From: Argentina anserina
Taxonomy: Eukaryota; Streptophyta; Magnoliopsida; Rosales; Rosaceae
NCBI RefSeq assembly: GCF_933775445.1
Contig: NC_065876.1
Coordinates: 12,152,001-12,216,000, forward strand
Direction: 5' to 3'
Length of the DNA stretch: 64,000 nucleotides
Shown: in pieces, positions 27,531 to 39,335 of the stretch
Numbering within the stretch: position 1 is the stretch's first letter
Layout: every line of letters starts with the position of its first letter
Position numbers and translations under genes: made by a program
Notes under the pieces: generated by a model
Told to the model about the DNA's origin: nothing
The model's input: only the letters and a program-made list of their open reading frames with translations
Databases searched by the model: none

Positions 27531-27618
27531 GGGCATCAGTTCTCCAAGGTGAAAGTAAAACATCAATGAAAATTCAGACGCAAATTACCCATAATACCAT
27601 GAGACTCATCAGCTGCCC
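27531..27618 (-). ncRNA. C/D-box snoRNA, double guide for 25S and 18S rRNA
   Basis: Minus strand: stem GGGCA/TGCCC (27614-27618 with 27531-27535), box C TGATGA (27606-27611), D' CTGA, C' TGATGT and box D CTGA (27536-27539). The guide before D is complementary to TCTCCAAGGTGAA of 25S rRNA (13 bp). The guide before D' is complementary to CGCAAATTACCCA of 18S rRNA (13 bp). All four boxes and the stem are near perfect, making this the best-formed member of the cluster. Confidence 0.85.
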
Positions 27619-27668
27619 AGATTCAAAAGAAGAAAAATCAAAAGCTCTCAATTGAAAATGGAGAAAGA

Positions 27669-27756
27669 AAGCGATCAGAACCACAGCCAATTCAGGTTAA
27701 CATCAAGCAGTAAGTCAGGGGATTGACAGACATGAATTTCTATCGTCACTTCGCTT
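27669..27756 (-). ncRNA. C/D-box snoRNA, double guide for 25S and 18S rRNA
   Basis: Minus strand: stem AAGCGA/TCGCTT (27751-27756 with 27669-27674), box C TGACGA (27743-27748, one change from consensus), D' CTGA (27715-27718), C' TGATGT (27700-27705) and box D CTGA (27675-27678). The guide before D is complementary to AACCACAGCCAA in 25S rRNA (12 bp). The guide before D' is complementary to GGATTGACAGAC in 18S rRNA (12 bp), where the rule predicts a methylated U in GGAUUG, the site served by U33/snR55 elsewhere. Confidence 0.82.
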
Positions 27757-27844
27757 ACTTTCCAATTCTAATTCCAACTCCAACTCTACACAGAACAATC
27801 GGAGAACCAGAACTAACATAGTCAACAGTAGAGAAAAACAAGAG

Positions 27845-27931
27845 TGAATAAGCTCAGAACTTCTTAGAGGGTTGTGTAGCCGTCACAGGCAGAGCCTCTG
27901 GCACAGATGTGTTCATCCCGGCCATCATTCA
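27845..27931 (-). ncRNA. U61: C/D-box snoRNA, U61-like guide for 18S rRNA
   Basis: First snoRNA after the promoter. Minus strand: box C TGATGG (27922-27927), box D CTGA (27854-27857), and a possible outer stem TGAAT/ATTCA. The 12-14 nt before box D pair with CTTCTTAGAGGG of 18S rRNA. The rule points to the U of CUU, the position guided by U61 in animals. A 24-codon frame (ATG complement near 27923) overlaps it but ends in the box D sequence, so the RNA reading is preferred. Confidence 0.7.
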
Positions 27932-28036
27932 ATATAATCATTATAATGTATAAAACATATGAATACGAAAATGGAGTTCAGAGAAAAACTGAGAAAGAAA
28001 GATAAGGGCAGAGAGACTTGGAGTGATGAGGAGGCA

Positions 28037-28098
28037 ATTTATAGAGAGGGGTTTTGAGAAACCCTAGCTTCTTCTAATTTGGGCTGATGAGTTGGGCT
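28037..28098 (-). promoter_or_regulatory. Telo-box / Site II / TATA promoter of the snoRNA cluster
   Basis: Read on the minus strand: two Site II elements (AGCCCA, at 28093-28098 and 28080-28085), a telo-box (CTAGGGTTT, 28059-28067) and TATAAAT (28037-28043), in that order. This combination is characteristic of plant snoRNA and ribosomal-protein promoters. It lies about 105 bp upstream of the first snoRNA and points toward the cluster. Confidence 0.8.
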
Positions 28099-28109
28099 TG
28101 CTTTCTTTC

Positions 28110-31100
28110 CCATATCAAAAACCCAAAACAGTTTTGGGATCAAGTTTTTGTACGAGATCGCTTTAGTTGATGTAGCTAACAAAAACATTTAAAGACGGGA
28201 GAGTTTTTATTGACATTCTAATGAAAATTTGGTAAGCACTTTTTAAAGACGGGAGAGTTTATGTTATTTGTTTGGTAATTTCTTATGTGTTGGTTGGTTG
28301 ATCACATGTATATATTAGTTTAGGTTTATTTTATGTTTGATCCGAAATATATTCCAAAATCCTCAAATTTTTATGAATTCGTTGTTAAATGTTTGTGATT
28401 CTTTACCCTGGATTGATCCCCGGTTTGTGAACGATACCCTCTTGCTTTATACTACTAACGATGCTTACAAGGTTAATATTGATCTCGAGTAATCGAACCG
28501 ATCAAATGGCGCCGTTGCCGGGGATCCATCATTATGGATCCCAATCTTTTAATTTCGAATTCACTGTTCATATTGTAAATTTGTATATGTTTTTTTTCTT
28601 ACTTTGTTCTAATATTTACTAATTTTATCTTAGGTTGTTATTTTTTATGATTAATGAATGATTGTTGTAGGTTGTAAATCAAACGGAATAGGTAAAGTCC
28701 CTTTTGTTAATATTAGCCTCAACCCCTCATGTTTTCTTCCAAAGTTTTTGCATGAGGTTGAGGGCGGCTTTTATTAACACTTGGAGAATTGTCTAATACC
28801 CAAGTTTAAGTTCAGCTGAGTAAGAGGCATGATCTTTTATTACCCTGGTGCATGGGACCAAAATTGGACCTCAGAGAACTATTGACTGGCATACATCTCG
28901 GTGATGGAGTCGATAGGGAGTTCGCTCTCCGTAGTTCAACAAATGAGTCCTACCATGTTCACTATCTCTAATTGAGCTATACGGTCTTCTGAAACAAAGA
29001 CTTGATCTTGTGTCTAGACATTCATACTTAGGCCGCACGTCCACCTCGGTTTACAACTTAGAATTAGTCGTTCATTCAATCATTGAAATAGCAAAAAGAA
29101 CTTGTGAATTGTGTGAACTTTGTAAACTTAAAGAACTAACTTGTGAATCCTTATCTTATTTTGTTGTAACATATAATAATTATAATTGTGTGTAATTTCT
29201 TAGGTTTTTAAGTAGAGAAATTAAAACGAACTTAAACATAAGATTTGACAATTTGTTGGATTAGTTGTTAAGCTAGTTTTTTTTCCTTAACATGTGATTA
29301 TTATAATTTAATGACTTTTGACATGTGTGTGACTTATATATATCAATGACTTCCTAATTGTTATTTTCTAACTTTTGCATTGCATCTTCATTATTTATTC
29401 TAATTGCATTCATTTTGCATCTCATTCATGTGGCATTTTAAATTCCACGAAATATCATATGGCTAGAGGAACATAGTCTCTTAAGGACCTCACGTCCTAT
29501 GTTATGTTTGGTAAGTTCTCACTTTCACTAATGATTTTAATTGAGATTCTACAGATTTATAGTGAAGTGACCAACAATGAGCTCGAGAATATACTACAAG
29601 GTTGGACAACAAAATGGCGGAGGAGAAACCCCATAATGTGTCACCTACAAAATGATTGAAAGGAAAACTCGGTCTAAGCTTTTAGACTTTAAACTTAAGC
29701 GCTTGTTGGGAGGCAACCCAATATGTTTTATTTTATATTTATTATTTTCTTTGGTTATTGTTTTATTGTTTTTTTTCGTTTTGATTTGTTTTGTGCGTGT
29801 GTAGGTTAGTTTTCGAGAAAACGTGAAGAGGAGCAAAACATCGTTCAACAGAATCTGGCAGAAACAGTCTGTAGACTTCGGCATACTGTATCTCCCAGCT
29901 CATAGGGCGTTGGAAGATGTGCTTTATATGGAAACAAAGATCGTTGAGTCTAGTTTCTGTAGCTTTTTACAAAACTGGATTTAGAGGTCTACATCATTCT
30001 CAGTTGCAATTTGAAGGCAGCAAGGTCGTGTCAGAAATTTAGAACTCGTGCAGTTGCATTTCGGAAACGGCAAAACAGCGAGCACTTCCGGCCTAACTGG
30101 GCAGTCGTGCCATATATGGATTGAAAGCTTGTTGTGTTATCTTCAACTTTTATTCAGGCCACGTTTCCATTCCAGCTGTTTAAATCAATGGAATTCAGAT
30201 ACAAAGAGGTAAAAGTCATTCCAGTTTTTGATTCTATGAACTTGTTTTTCGTGACAAATTTGCAGGGGCATAACTTTTTCCTTATTTGGAGTTAGCGAAC
30301 GTACTTTATATGCTTGGAAAGCTAGAAACATTAACTTTCTATTCCCACTGCTGTCTTACTGATCGAATATTATTTTCAAATGTTACGAAACATGGAATGC
30401 AGGCTGTTGGACCGCGCCATGGGGGAGCTTTTCTCATCATTTTCTCAACTCTTTCTCATGTGTTTATTTTTGTGTGTTTATTTCCTTCCACTATGATTTT
30501 GTCTTTCATTGCATTATCTATTTATTTTTGATATTCATTGAGGACAATGCATGATTCGAGTGTGGGGGAAGGTTTACATGTTAGAGTCATAAAATAAAAT
30601 AAAAATAAAATTTTATTTGTAGTTTTTATTTTGTTTTGAGTCATAGGTATGCCTTTAACTGTCTAGGATGAGTTGATCTTTGAATGATTGGTTGAAAGAT
30701 GATCACAAGACTGGAAATTGAACTTAATTGCAATTTGATGGTTAATCAATGTGTAGATTTTGTACGAACATGTAGTAGATGAGGATTTTGAAACTTAGGT
30801 ACAAAATGAACATGTTCCCTACTTGTTTGAATTCATGTAACCTATGTGAGTTTCGAGCCATATATGTGCCTTTCTTTGGAGAGTTTAATCTATCGTTTAT
30901 TGGCTATATAACCTCATTACATCTATTTTGATCAATTCATATGTCATAGAATTGCAATGAACTAGAGAATGCTAGAACTTACTTTGTGAAACTTTCGAAG
31001 TTTTATGTCATAATATACTCTGATTTTGAAAAGGATTGTTGGATCTTTTTAGGATTTCCACCACTTAAGCCAAAAAACCGTTCCCTATTTGGAGCCCTGC

Positions 31101-32160
31101 TTGGGACACCTTAGTGTTAACCCTTTTGAGCCTACGTTAAGCATTTTCTTTCATTACCAACATGTTATATCCTTGCTTAGTATAGTTATATTTCTACCTT
31201 GTCTTTAAGGCTTGGCAGAGCCGATTCGTGGTCTTAATATGGATTGATGATTTGATTCAAGTGTGGGGTTAGGCTATTGTATGTATGTTGTGCCGTGGAA
31301 AAGAAAAAAATGAAAGATGCCGTGTGAGAAAAAGAAAAGAAAAAGATATATACACTGTTAGAAGAAAGAAAAAAAGATAGAACAAGAAAGAGAAGTAAGA
31401 TGTCACGGCATGGCATTTGTTTATGTGAATTTGGAGTTGTGATGTATTTGTTGAAGGCTCAATAATGTTGTACTTTAGCTTTTGTTCGTTTTCACAATGT
31501 TTAGAGTGAAGAATGGGTCCAACATGATAAAATTGGCTCTTGTTTTATGGAGTATGGCGACATAAGGTGGATGATTCTTGCTCTGCTAAGTCTTGAGGAT
31601 GACCTTTGTGATTCATTTTACCTGAAAAATGATATCCTTACTGAGCATAAGCCTACCTTTTATAAAGATCCGCATGATTCTTAAAATGAGTAGCTCTTGA
31701 TTTGTGGAGTTTGTTTCATGAGTAAGCATATGGTTTTGGTTCATTTGTGCATATGATTGGTATCTTTCATGAGGTTTTCGAATTCACTATGTGTTCATAA
31801 CTCTTATTTGTGAAAAGCTTTTAAGCATATGCCATGTTCTTGAGAGAAAATATTCGGAGTGCATATCCCTTGTGAGTTGAATTTTTGAACTTGTTTTGAA
31901 CATGTCGAGCTTAATATCACCTATGTTTTCTGCCTTGTCTTACTTGTTTTGCGAGATCTCATGTTTATTAACCATTAAATTCATTCTATCTATTTCGATG
32001 TTGAAGGCATTATAGTCGGTTCGATTACTCGAGATCAGCATACCCACAACTTCATACTCGGTACTTGGTTTCAATGTCATAGCACATTCGTGGGTAACAT
32101 CTTTGATGACTCCATTTGTGAGGGTATTTCCCTTTTGTAGAGGACTAGTTTAGGAGATTA
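28110..32160 (+). mobile_element. Gag-pol-less Ty3/Gypsy remnant (LARD-like)
   Basis: A primer-binding site, TGGCGCCGTTGCCGGGG, at 28507-28523 follows a plausible LTR end (GATCA at 28500-28504). Further on come GCGCTTGTTGGGAGGCAACCC (about 29699-29719) and GAGTGTGGGGGAAGG (about 30559), stock phrases of the 3' half of plant Athila/Tat elements. No gag or pol is recognisable between them. The outer boundaries are not resolved. A second copy of the LTR was not found in direct orientation. Confidence 0.5.
28507..28523 (+). other. Primer-binding site of the Gypsy remnant
   Basis: TGGCGCCGTTGCCGGGG is complementary to the 3' end of plant tRNA-Asp-type sequences, as in many Athila-type elements. 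It places the end of a 5' LTR at about 28504 on the plus strand. Confidence 0.65.
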
Positions 32161-32740
32161 TGTGCCCCAACGTTGGAAGCGAAGGCATTTTTCAAGGACT
32201 TCAGATTTATAGGCAACTTCTGCAATATTAGCGAAAGGAACTCCTGGCCAAACGGCGAAAGCTTTCAAGTAGGTACTTGCAAACCTTTGGCTGGTTACAG
32301 GAATTCACTGTGGAATGATGCTGTATCCGCTAATAATGAGTCTCAAGTGATATAATCAGTTTTTACAAAGGATAAGTTACCTTCAACCCATCCAACATTG
32401 CATATGCAACAAGACACATTGAAACCGGTTGAAGTAGTATAAATGTCAACTATTACATTAATCCTAACATCATAACTTCAATAAGCTAACTGTGTACTTA
32501 TTAAGCTGTTTGAGCAAGCTCATAACTTATCTTGAGGGATAGCACCGTTCACTTGCGAGCCTGAACCAACCACCTAAATTACTAAAGAGCACTGTGAGAT
32601 CTACAACTGTTATTACCATCCCAAATGACATGGCAAGATCCAGTTGGTGAACTAATGAAAACAGAGGAGGATTCAATGTGTAGATATGATATACTAGAAT
32701 AGATTAGATGGAGCCACTGGCACCGTCTCGTATTCTGATT

Positions 32741-35700
32741 TCACTGAAATATGCTACTCACAGAAGAATCATCGTGAACACGCCAAATGGTTTCACCCAA
32801 CAGGTTTGCTACTGAAAGGATAGTCAACTGAGGGAAATAATTCTTCTCTGCAACAGGGATTGTGTTTGTTACAATCACCTCCTGAAACAGGCCACTCGAT
32901 AACCTTTCAATTGCAGGAGGGCTGTGAATGGAAGCAGCAAAAGAATTATTGAATGATTGAGATGGTTGTTGTAAAACGTTGCATTTCATAACAAATTGAA
33001 ACAACAAATAATGAACTAAGCTGCTGGTTCATAGAGATTTCACCTTTTTCGATAAACTAGTGGACAAAGATGGAATAAGTTATCTGTTCTTATTACTCCA
33101 GATATAAAATAGTATATTTATAAGCACCTTAATCAACTTGAGAAGACAAACAAATAATCCAAAAATATTAGAAGGTCTAGTAGGCAAAAGTAAATATAAA
33201 GATTATATATGGACAGTAGTAACAAATAATAGAAAGCCAGGCATCAACTGAACCAAATGAAAACGATCAAATGCTACAACAGTATTACAAAAACCCCTAC
33301 CTTAAAAAGCATACTGATATACTTAGACAACTCGATCACAATAGAAAGTCAGAAAGGCATACCATGCATCATGTGAAAGTGTGAAACATATAAACTAGAT
33401 CAAATGCTACAAAGTTCATACCTAAACACAGCATGAGTACAACATGCATAGACTTCCCTCGCTCCCTCTTCATGTAACAAAGCTGCGCCTTTCGAAATTG
33501 TCCCTACAATGTACAAATCATTCAAAACAAAATGAAAACTGTATCTAGTTTTGATTGGCATATAATATCACAAATGAGAATCATCTCATTGACAACAGCT
33601 TTAAACTAGAGAGATGGATGAGCAAAGAGTTTTGATAGGAAATGAGAATCATGTCATAGTCAACAGTTATCATATATTATTGAGAATCATTTCATAGACA
33701 ACATGCATTACGTATGCTTCCATCATTCAATTAGACTTTTAGCTTCTATTTCAAGGTTGAAACAATTAAAATCTCTTGGCCATTTGGCTATTCGTACAGT
33801 TCTTTCTGTTTACTGTTATCTTTCTCCATTTGCTATTTGCCTTGTGAGTAAGGACAAATATATAACATAAAAAACAAAACAAATGTCACTCGACTCACCA
33901 GCAGTGTCAATCATATCATCCACCATCACTGCAACTTTTCCTTTTACATCGCCAATCAAGTTCATCACCTGGAAAGGTAGATATAGGCATGAAACAGATC
34001 TGCGCTTGCCATTTTTTTGAACTAGTACTCGTACAAAAGCAAGATTTCCATACATTACTGGGGCCACAATCTTGAGACCAGTATTTATGCAGTTGCCAAC
34101 AGTCCTAATATATATAATCCCAAAGTATCTAATCGTGGTACTCACTGGAAGAGTAAATGTACACATGTGTAGCATCCTATGCCCGACAAATGTAAGTAGG
34201 CATCAGAAAATACCTCGGCAATATTGTGTCCATGACGCCTTTTGTCTATGATGGCTAAAGGTGCATCCGATAGTTTTTTCGCAAAAGCACGTGCTCTTGC
34301 AACTCCCCCAACATCAGGGGATACTACCACCAAATCATCGGAACAAATTGCCTTGCTGGCCAGGTAATCAAGGATAACATGCTATATTGGACATAAGTAA
34401 CAACATAAATAATGGTAAAGAGGCCATCACAAGTCAAGAAAGATAACTGTGAGCTGATTACCTCACAATAAACATGATCCACCGGTATGTCAAAGTAACC
34501 TATTGACTGCCCGGAATGAATGTCACAAGCAAGAACACGATCGGCACCTGCAATAGTGACAAGGTTTGCCACCAATTTGGCTGCTATGGATTCACGCCCT
34601 TGAGTCTGTAGTGGAATAAACAAAATATGGTCAATGAGGAAAAAAAAACGTACTTCTACCAATCGTATGTAAACAGTAAACATATTTCAGTTCATCTGCC
34701 ACATAAGCAGGACATCAATTACCGGGAATATATTACACTATAGAGATGAAACTTTAAAAAAGGTTACAAACTTGATTCATTTTCCTGTTATAAACCAAGT
34801 GTGGATGAAACTATTTGGACTGCCACATTTCCTTTCAATTGTTTGTACTCTTGAATCAGAAGAATTTCTGCTGATGAAATTCCTAAGCAACTTCAAGTAA
34901 AGAAACAAAAGAGACTTGCCTTTCTATCAGCTCTGGCATATCCAAAATATGGAATAACTGCAGTAACATTTCTGGCTGATGCCCTCCGACATGCATCAAT
35001 TACAATTTGTAGCTCCATGAGGTTCTCATTCACAGGAGGGCAGGTTGGCTGCAATAAGAATACATCGCATCCTCTAACACTCTCTCCCAACTGAACATAT
35101 ACTTCACCATCAGCAAACCTCTTTATGCTGATCTTTCCAAGCTCCAACCCCATGTACCATGCAATTTCCTATGCATAAATTACAGATAGTTAGCAATCAC
35201 ATGCACCAGATGCCAAGAATTATAAGAGGATCTAAGTGTATGTTGAGATTCGAGAAGTTTGCAAGTACTATGGCCACCAGCTCTAAGTATATAATTAACT
35301 TAAAAGCACCCAGCATAGGATGACCACAATGTCTTATATTAACAACTTCTTAAATGTAAGATGCAGAAGATAGTTTTTAGCTCAATTTCAGATTAGTGAA
35401 ATCATTAAACATGTTCAAAAAGAAGTATCAACTATGTGCCATTAATCTGGATTAGTGACAAAAGCTTGAATCATACTTTACTCCCATTTCAGTGAATGTG
35501 ACAGTAAAAAATCACTGATGGTTGAATGTGTAGAACTGTAAATCAAACATTAACTTCCGTTTACCTGGGAAAGAGCAGGGTTTGCTGTGCCAGAAAACAA
35601 CTTGATCTTAGCATTATTTCTGTTAACGGATTTCGCCAAGCGTGCCGATTCCAAGAACTTGGGCAGTGTCCGCTCATTAACAACAGGAATAATCGGCTTC

Positions 35701-36164
35701 CCATTTCGGTTTATTGGTTCAGACAATTCACATTTCTACCAAAATCATCAAAAACACTACAACCAATCAACTCCAAAACTTGACCATAACACATTGTGTA
35801 CACAGTGATTAGCAACAAAATTGTATGTTCACCAAACTAAAACCAAAAACTTAACAAAGCCCCTTTATTTTATGTTATCAAATTGCTTCATCCTTCTAAA
35901 ATCAAACTCGAAAATTTGATACGTATACGAAACCCAATGAACTAATAATAAATTAAAAAGATAAGTATGAGTTTACATTACAAACATGGTGTAACGTGGG
36001 AGTATTATTATTCTTACAACGCAGTTAGGAGCGTAGATTCGGGAGCCATATTCATTCCCGCCGAGCATATTCCAATGGCCGCGGGCGAAGAGAGAGGACC
36101 GCGACGAAGACACTGCCGCAGAGGAAGACGACGCCGGCGACGGCATAACCAGCGAGGCAGCCAT
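32741..36164 (-). CDS. PRS: Ribose-phosphate pyrophosphokinase (PRPP synthetase), probably plastid-targeted
   Basis: Eight exons on the minus strand: 36164-36018, 35735-35565, 35168-34920, 34605-34462, 34381-34214, 33968-33899, 33503-33422 and 32921-32741. They join to 403 codons plus stop. The enzyme makes PRPP from ribose 5-phosphate and ATP for nucleotide, His and Trp synthesis. The first ~49 residues are rich in Ser and Ala, like a plastid transit peptide. The catalytic body follows: NPALSQEIAWYMG, RFADGE.YVQ, RADRKTQGRES (flexible loop), [14 protein letters not shown] and the PRPP-binding loop [10 protein letters not shown] (D310/D311). It ends [12 protein letters not shown], as in the plant PRS1/2/5 group. 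Intron 3 appears to be GC-AG (AAG|GCAAGT). Repeated AACCCTA before the ATG (36177-36190) resembles telo-boxes. The frame is intact and it is judged functional. Confidence 0.94.
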
Positions 36165-36176
36165 CTCCGTAATGCA

Positions 36177-36190
36177 GAATTAGGGTTAGG
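36177..36190 (-). promoter_or_regulatory. Telo-box-like AACCCTAACCCTAAT before the PRS start
   Basis: Two tandem AACCCTA motifs on the minus strand lie 13-26 bp upstream of the ATG. Such motifs near transcription starts are common in plant housekeeping genes active in growing cells. Confidence 0.5.
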
Positions 36191-36194
36191 GTTT

Positions 36195-37480
36195 GGGAGA
36201 GAGAGGGAGAGAGGAGGAGGAGAGCTCTGCGGCTCTTGTATCTATGGCGGGGGGTCACCTCTGGTTTTCCAAGGACATTTGGATTTTATTTCTTCTCTTT
36301 ATTAAAGCGGTGGTGGCGGAGGTGGGTAGGGACGATACGGCGCCGTATTGGACTGTGGGGTCGGTGGATAAGTGGGCCCAGTCAAATCCAAGTGTTGGGA
36401 ATCTTTGAATTTAATGGGGAAAATGCCGAAATGGCAAGTTGATGGGATTCTCTATTTTCTTTTCTCTCTTAAATTTCTTAATATTGCTTTCCGCCTTTCC
36501 CCTACAGGGCCAAGCCTGAAAAAGACCTGGTGTCTTTTTCTTTCCTTTTTTGTTGAGAATGGAATCGACTCCTTCGGTTAGGTTCATTTTCAGTTTCTGT
36601 CTTGCTCGACTAATCATGGAAAATCTTTGATTTGTTTCACTTTCCAATTTATTCCATGGTTATCTTCCAGGTTATGGTTCAAAGACTTTGAAAAGAAGAT
36701 GTCAAATTCGACCAATAAGGGAACGTCTGGAAAGTACAGTTACCCCGTTGCACTCCTATTATGTGGCAGTTTATCATTGGCGGAGAAGGCATCTGCAAAG
36801 CTGACTCAGCTTTCTTCCACTTATTTGGCTTTTGGCGCGTGTAGCCCATCGAAACTCAATCTCTCGGCTCACTTAAACTCTACTCAGCCGAATGGAGCCG
36901 GTAACAAAATTAAGATTATAACACCCCGTCTTTTTTTTTTGTTAAATTTTATAACACCTCCTCTGTCTCTTCCATCATGATCGTTTTTTCTCCTTGTTAA
37001 TTCTCTGTTTTCTCCTCTTTTTTCTAATTTGTTCCGAACCCAATCCATTTGTTTCCTCCCTACTGTTCAATCCTCTAGCCTCCAATCGTTTTGTCAAAGT
37101 TGATTTTGAAGAGTTTGTTAATCGTTGCCTTTTCCTCTGTGCAACATCAGAATCGATGATTACCATACATTTCGTCGAAACCCAGATAACCTAATCAAGT
37201 GTCTGGTTCATCAAGGGTACATTTGTTACCATGTTACTATTATATCTTGTTTTATTTCAATTTACTTCACCCAAATTAGTGAAGGTCTAGGAACTCAGCT
37301 ACTTATTCTAATTTCTATAGCTCATTTAAAGTATTTATTACAATAATTTTATAGTAAGATCACTTACTCTAATTTTTACTTTAACACTAAGTAATGAAAA
37401 ATAAATTTCAATTTTGTTATATATGTTCTCCATTCTAATTTCATTCATGTTCCATCATGAAATTCATCCCGTAATTGAAA
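36195..37480. other. Intergenic region upstream of PRS
   Basis: It contains a GA-rich stretch (36196-36225) and then ordinary AT-rich DNA. Open frames here overlap on both strands and show no family resemblance. No gene supported. Confidence 0.4.
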
Positions 37481-39335
37481 TATAGTTGCACCTCAAACGA
37501 CCCTGGTCAAAGAGTTTGTGTTTAGTAAAAACACACGTATTTTTTGTTGACTCGCGAAACTTATAGTCAAACATTCTCCAAAATTGACGAAATTTTGACT
37601 GGGTACCTTAATAAATATAGAGATCACATCGGCTGGCATCAATCGATCATTCTCATTATTTAGGTTGTTGATTACCAAAGTGGTCACTAATATAGTATAA
37701 CCTTTATACTACACTTGAGTTACATTTGTAACATTATGAAAGCGATTACATGGAGGAAACGTCTTGTTCTCAATCGACACCATACGATGCGATTGTTACA
37801 TACAATTATGCATATGATAAAAAAAATTATTGAATTTCAGGCTTGTTTGGCCGTCGGTTTCTCCGGTCAACTTAAAACGCTAATAATATGCCTTATGGGT
37901 AGATCTATCACGGAGACCGATGACTGAATGGGGCTTACATGTTCACAACCATATAATATTATTGGATGAGTGTGTGCGGTCGAATCCAAAAAATGAATTT
38001 CAGAAGGCTCCGGTCAAACAATTTTTGTTTAATAAAAACACTCGTTTTCCTGTTGACTCATGAAATTAACGGTCAAACGAGATCTAAAATCTACGAATTT
38101 TTAACAGGAAACTGTATTAAATATATAGATGACATCGGTTGGTGTCGATCGACCATATTCATTACTTAGGTTGTCAATCACTGAAGTGGCCACTAATATA
38201 GTATAACATTTTATACTACACTTGTAACATTATAAAACGACTACATGGAGGAAATGCCTCGTACTCAATCAACACCACACGATGTGATCATCACATATAG
38301 TTATGCATATGGTAAAAACATTATCGAATTTCGAGTTTGTTTGATTGTCGGTTTGTTCGGTCAACTTAAAACGCTAATATTATGCCCTATTGGTAGACCT
38401 ACCACCGGGGGCCGATGGTCGAATGAGGCTTACATTTTCACAACCACGTAATATTTTTTAACGAGGGTGTGGTCGAATCCAAAAAAAAAATTTCAAAAGG
38501 CTCTGATCAAAGAGTCATCGTTTTGTAAATATAGGTGTTTTTCAGTTGACCCGAGAAACCGATGGTCAAATGAGCCTGAAATTTGATGAAATTTTTATGT
38601 GCATAGTTATATATAGCGATCATATCGGCTAATCTCGACTGAACATTCGTAGAGCTCAAGTATGCGATCATCAAAGTGTCCACTAATATAGTATAACAAT
38701 TTACTTTAGTTTAGTTAAACTTGGCTATAAGAAGAAAATGTCTTTTTCTCAATCGACACCATACAATATAATTGGTATATTTATTTACACATGCACGAAA
38801 ATTTTAATAAATTTCAACCTCGATTGACCGTCTGTAACTCGGGTCATTCAAAAACTAACATTCCCTATGGGTAGACCCATCTCCGAGAGGTGATGAGCAA
38901 ATGGGGTTTACATGTCCATAACCACATGATATTCACGAGTGAGTGTGTGTGGTCGAATAAAAATAAATAATTTCATACGACTCCAGTCAAAAGGTCAGCG
39001 TTTTGTAAATATTGGTGTTTTTTAGTTGATCCAAGAAGGAAATGGTCAAATGAGTCCGAAATTTAATGAAATTTTTATTACATGCATGGTTATATATATA
39101 TATATATATATAAATCATGTCGACCGGTCTCAATTTAATATTCATAGAGCTCAGGTTTGCAATCACCAAAGTGCACTAATGTAATATAACAATTTACTTG
39201 AGTTGAATTATATTTGCAACATTATTAAGAGACTCATGAAAAAAATATATTCTACTCAATCAACACCATACGATATGATCGGTATATTTATTTACGCACC
39301 GTAGAAATTTTGGTAAAATTTCACTTGAACACAGA
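37480..39335 (+). repeat. Tandem array of ~490-506-bp diverged repeats (array B)
   Basis: The landmark CACTAATATAGTATAAC recurs at 37685, 38191, 38681 and (altered) 39174, with spacings of 506, 490 and 493 bp. The units are more diverged from each other than those of array A. They share its order of motifs: CACTAAT.T.GTATAAC, then a GATG...ATGGTAAAAA block, then CCCTAT.GGTAG, then GAGTGTGTG, then GATCACATC. No coding frame is conserved. A TA microsatellite lies at about 39092-39111. Confidence 0.75.

Noticed and set aside
27857..27928. A 24-codon minus-strand ORF after the telo-box promoter
   Set aside because: It coincides with a C/D snoRNA whose guide matches 18S rRNA, and the stop codon is formed by the box D sequence.
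32173..32355. 60-codon plus-strand ORF downstream of the PRPP synthetase
   Set aside because: No family resemblance. It lies opposite the probable 3' flank of the minus-strand gene.
33816..34683. Longer minus-strand frames extending past PRPP synthetase exons
   Set aside because: The extra residues are intron translation. Splice borders give the conserved protein without them.
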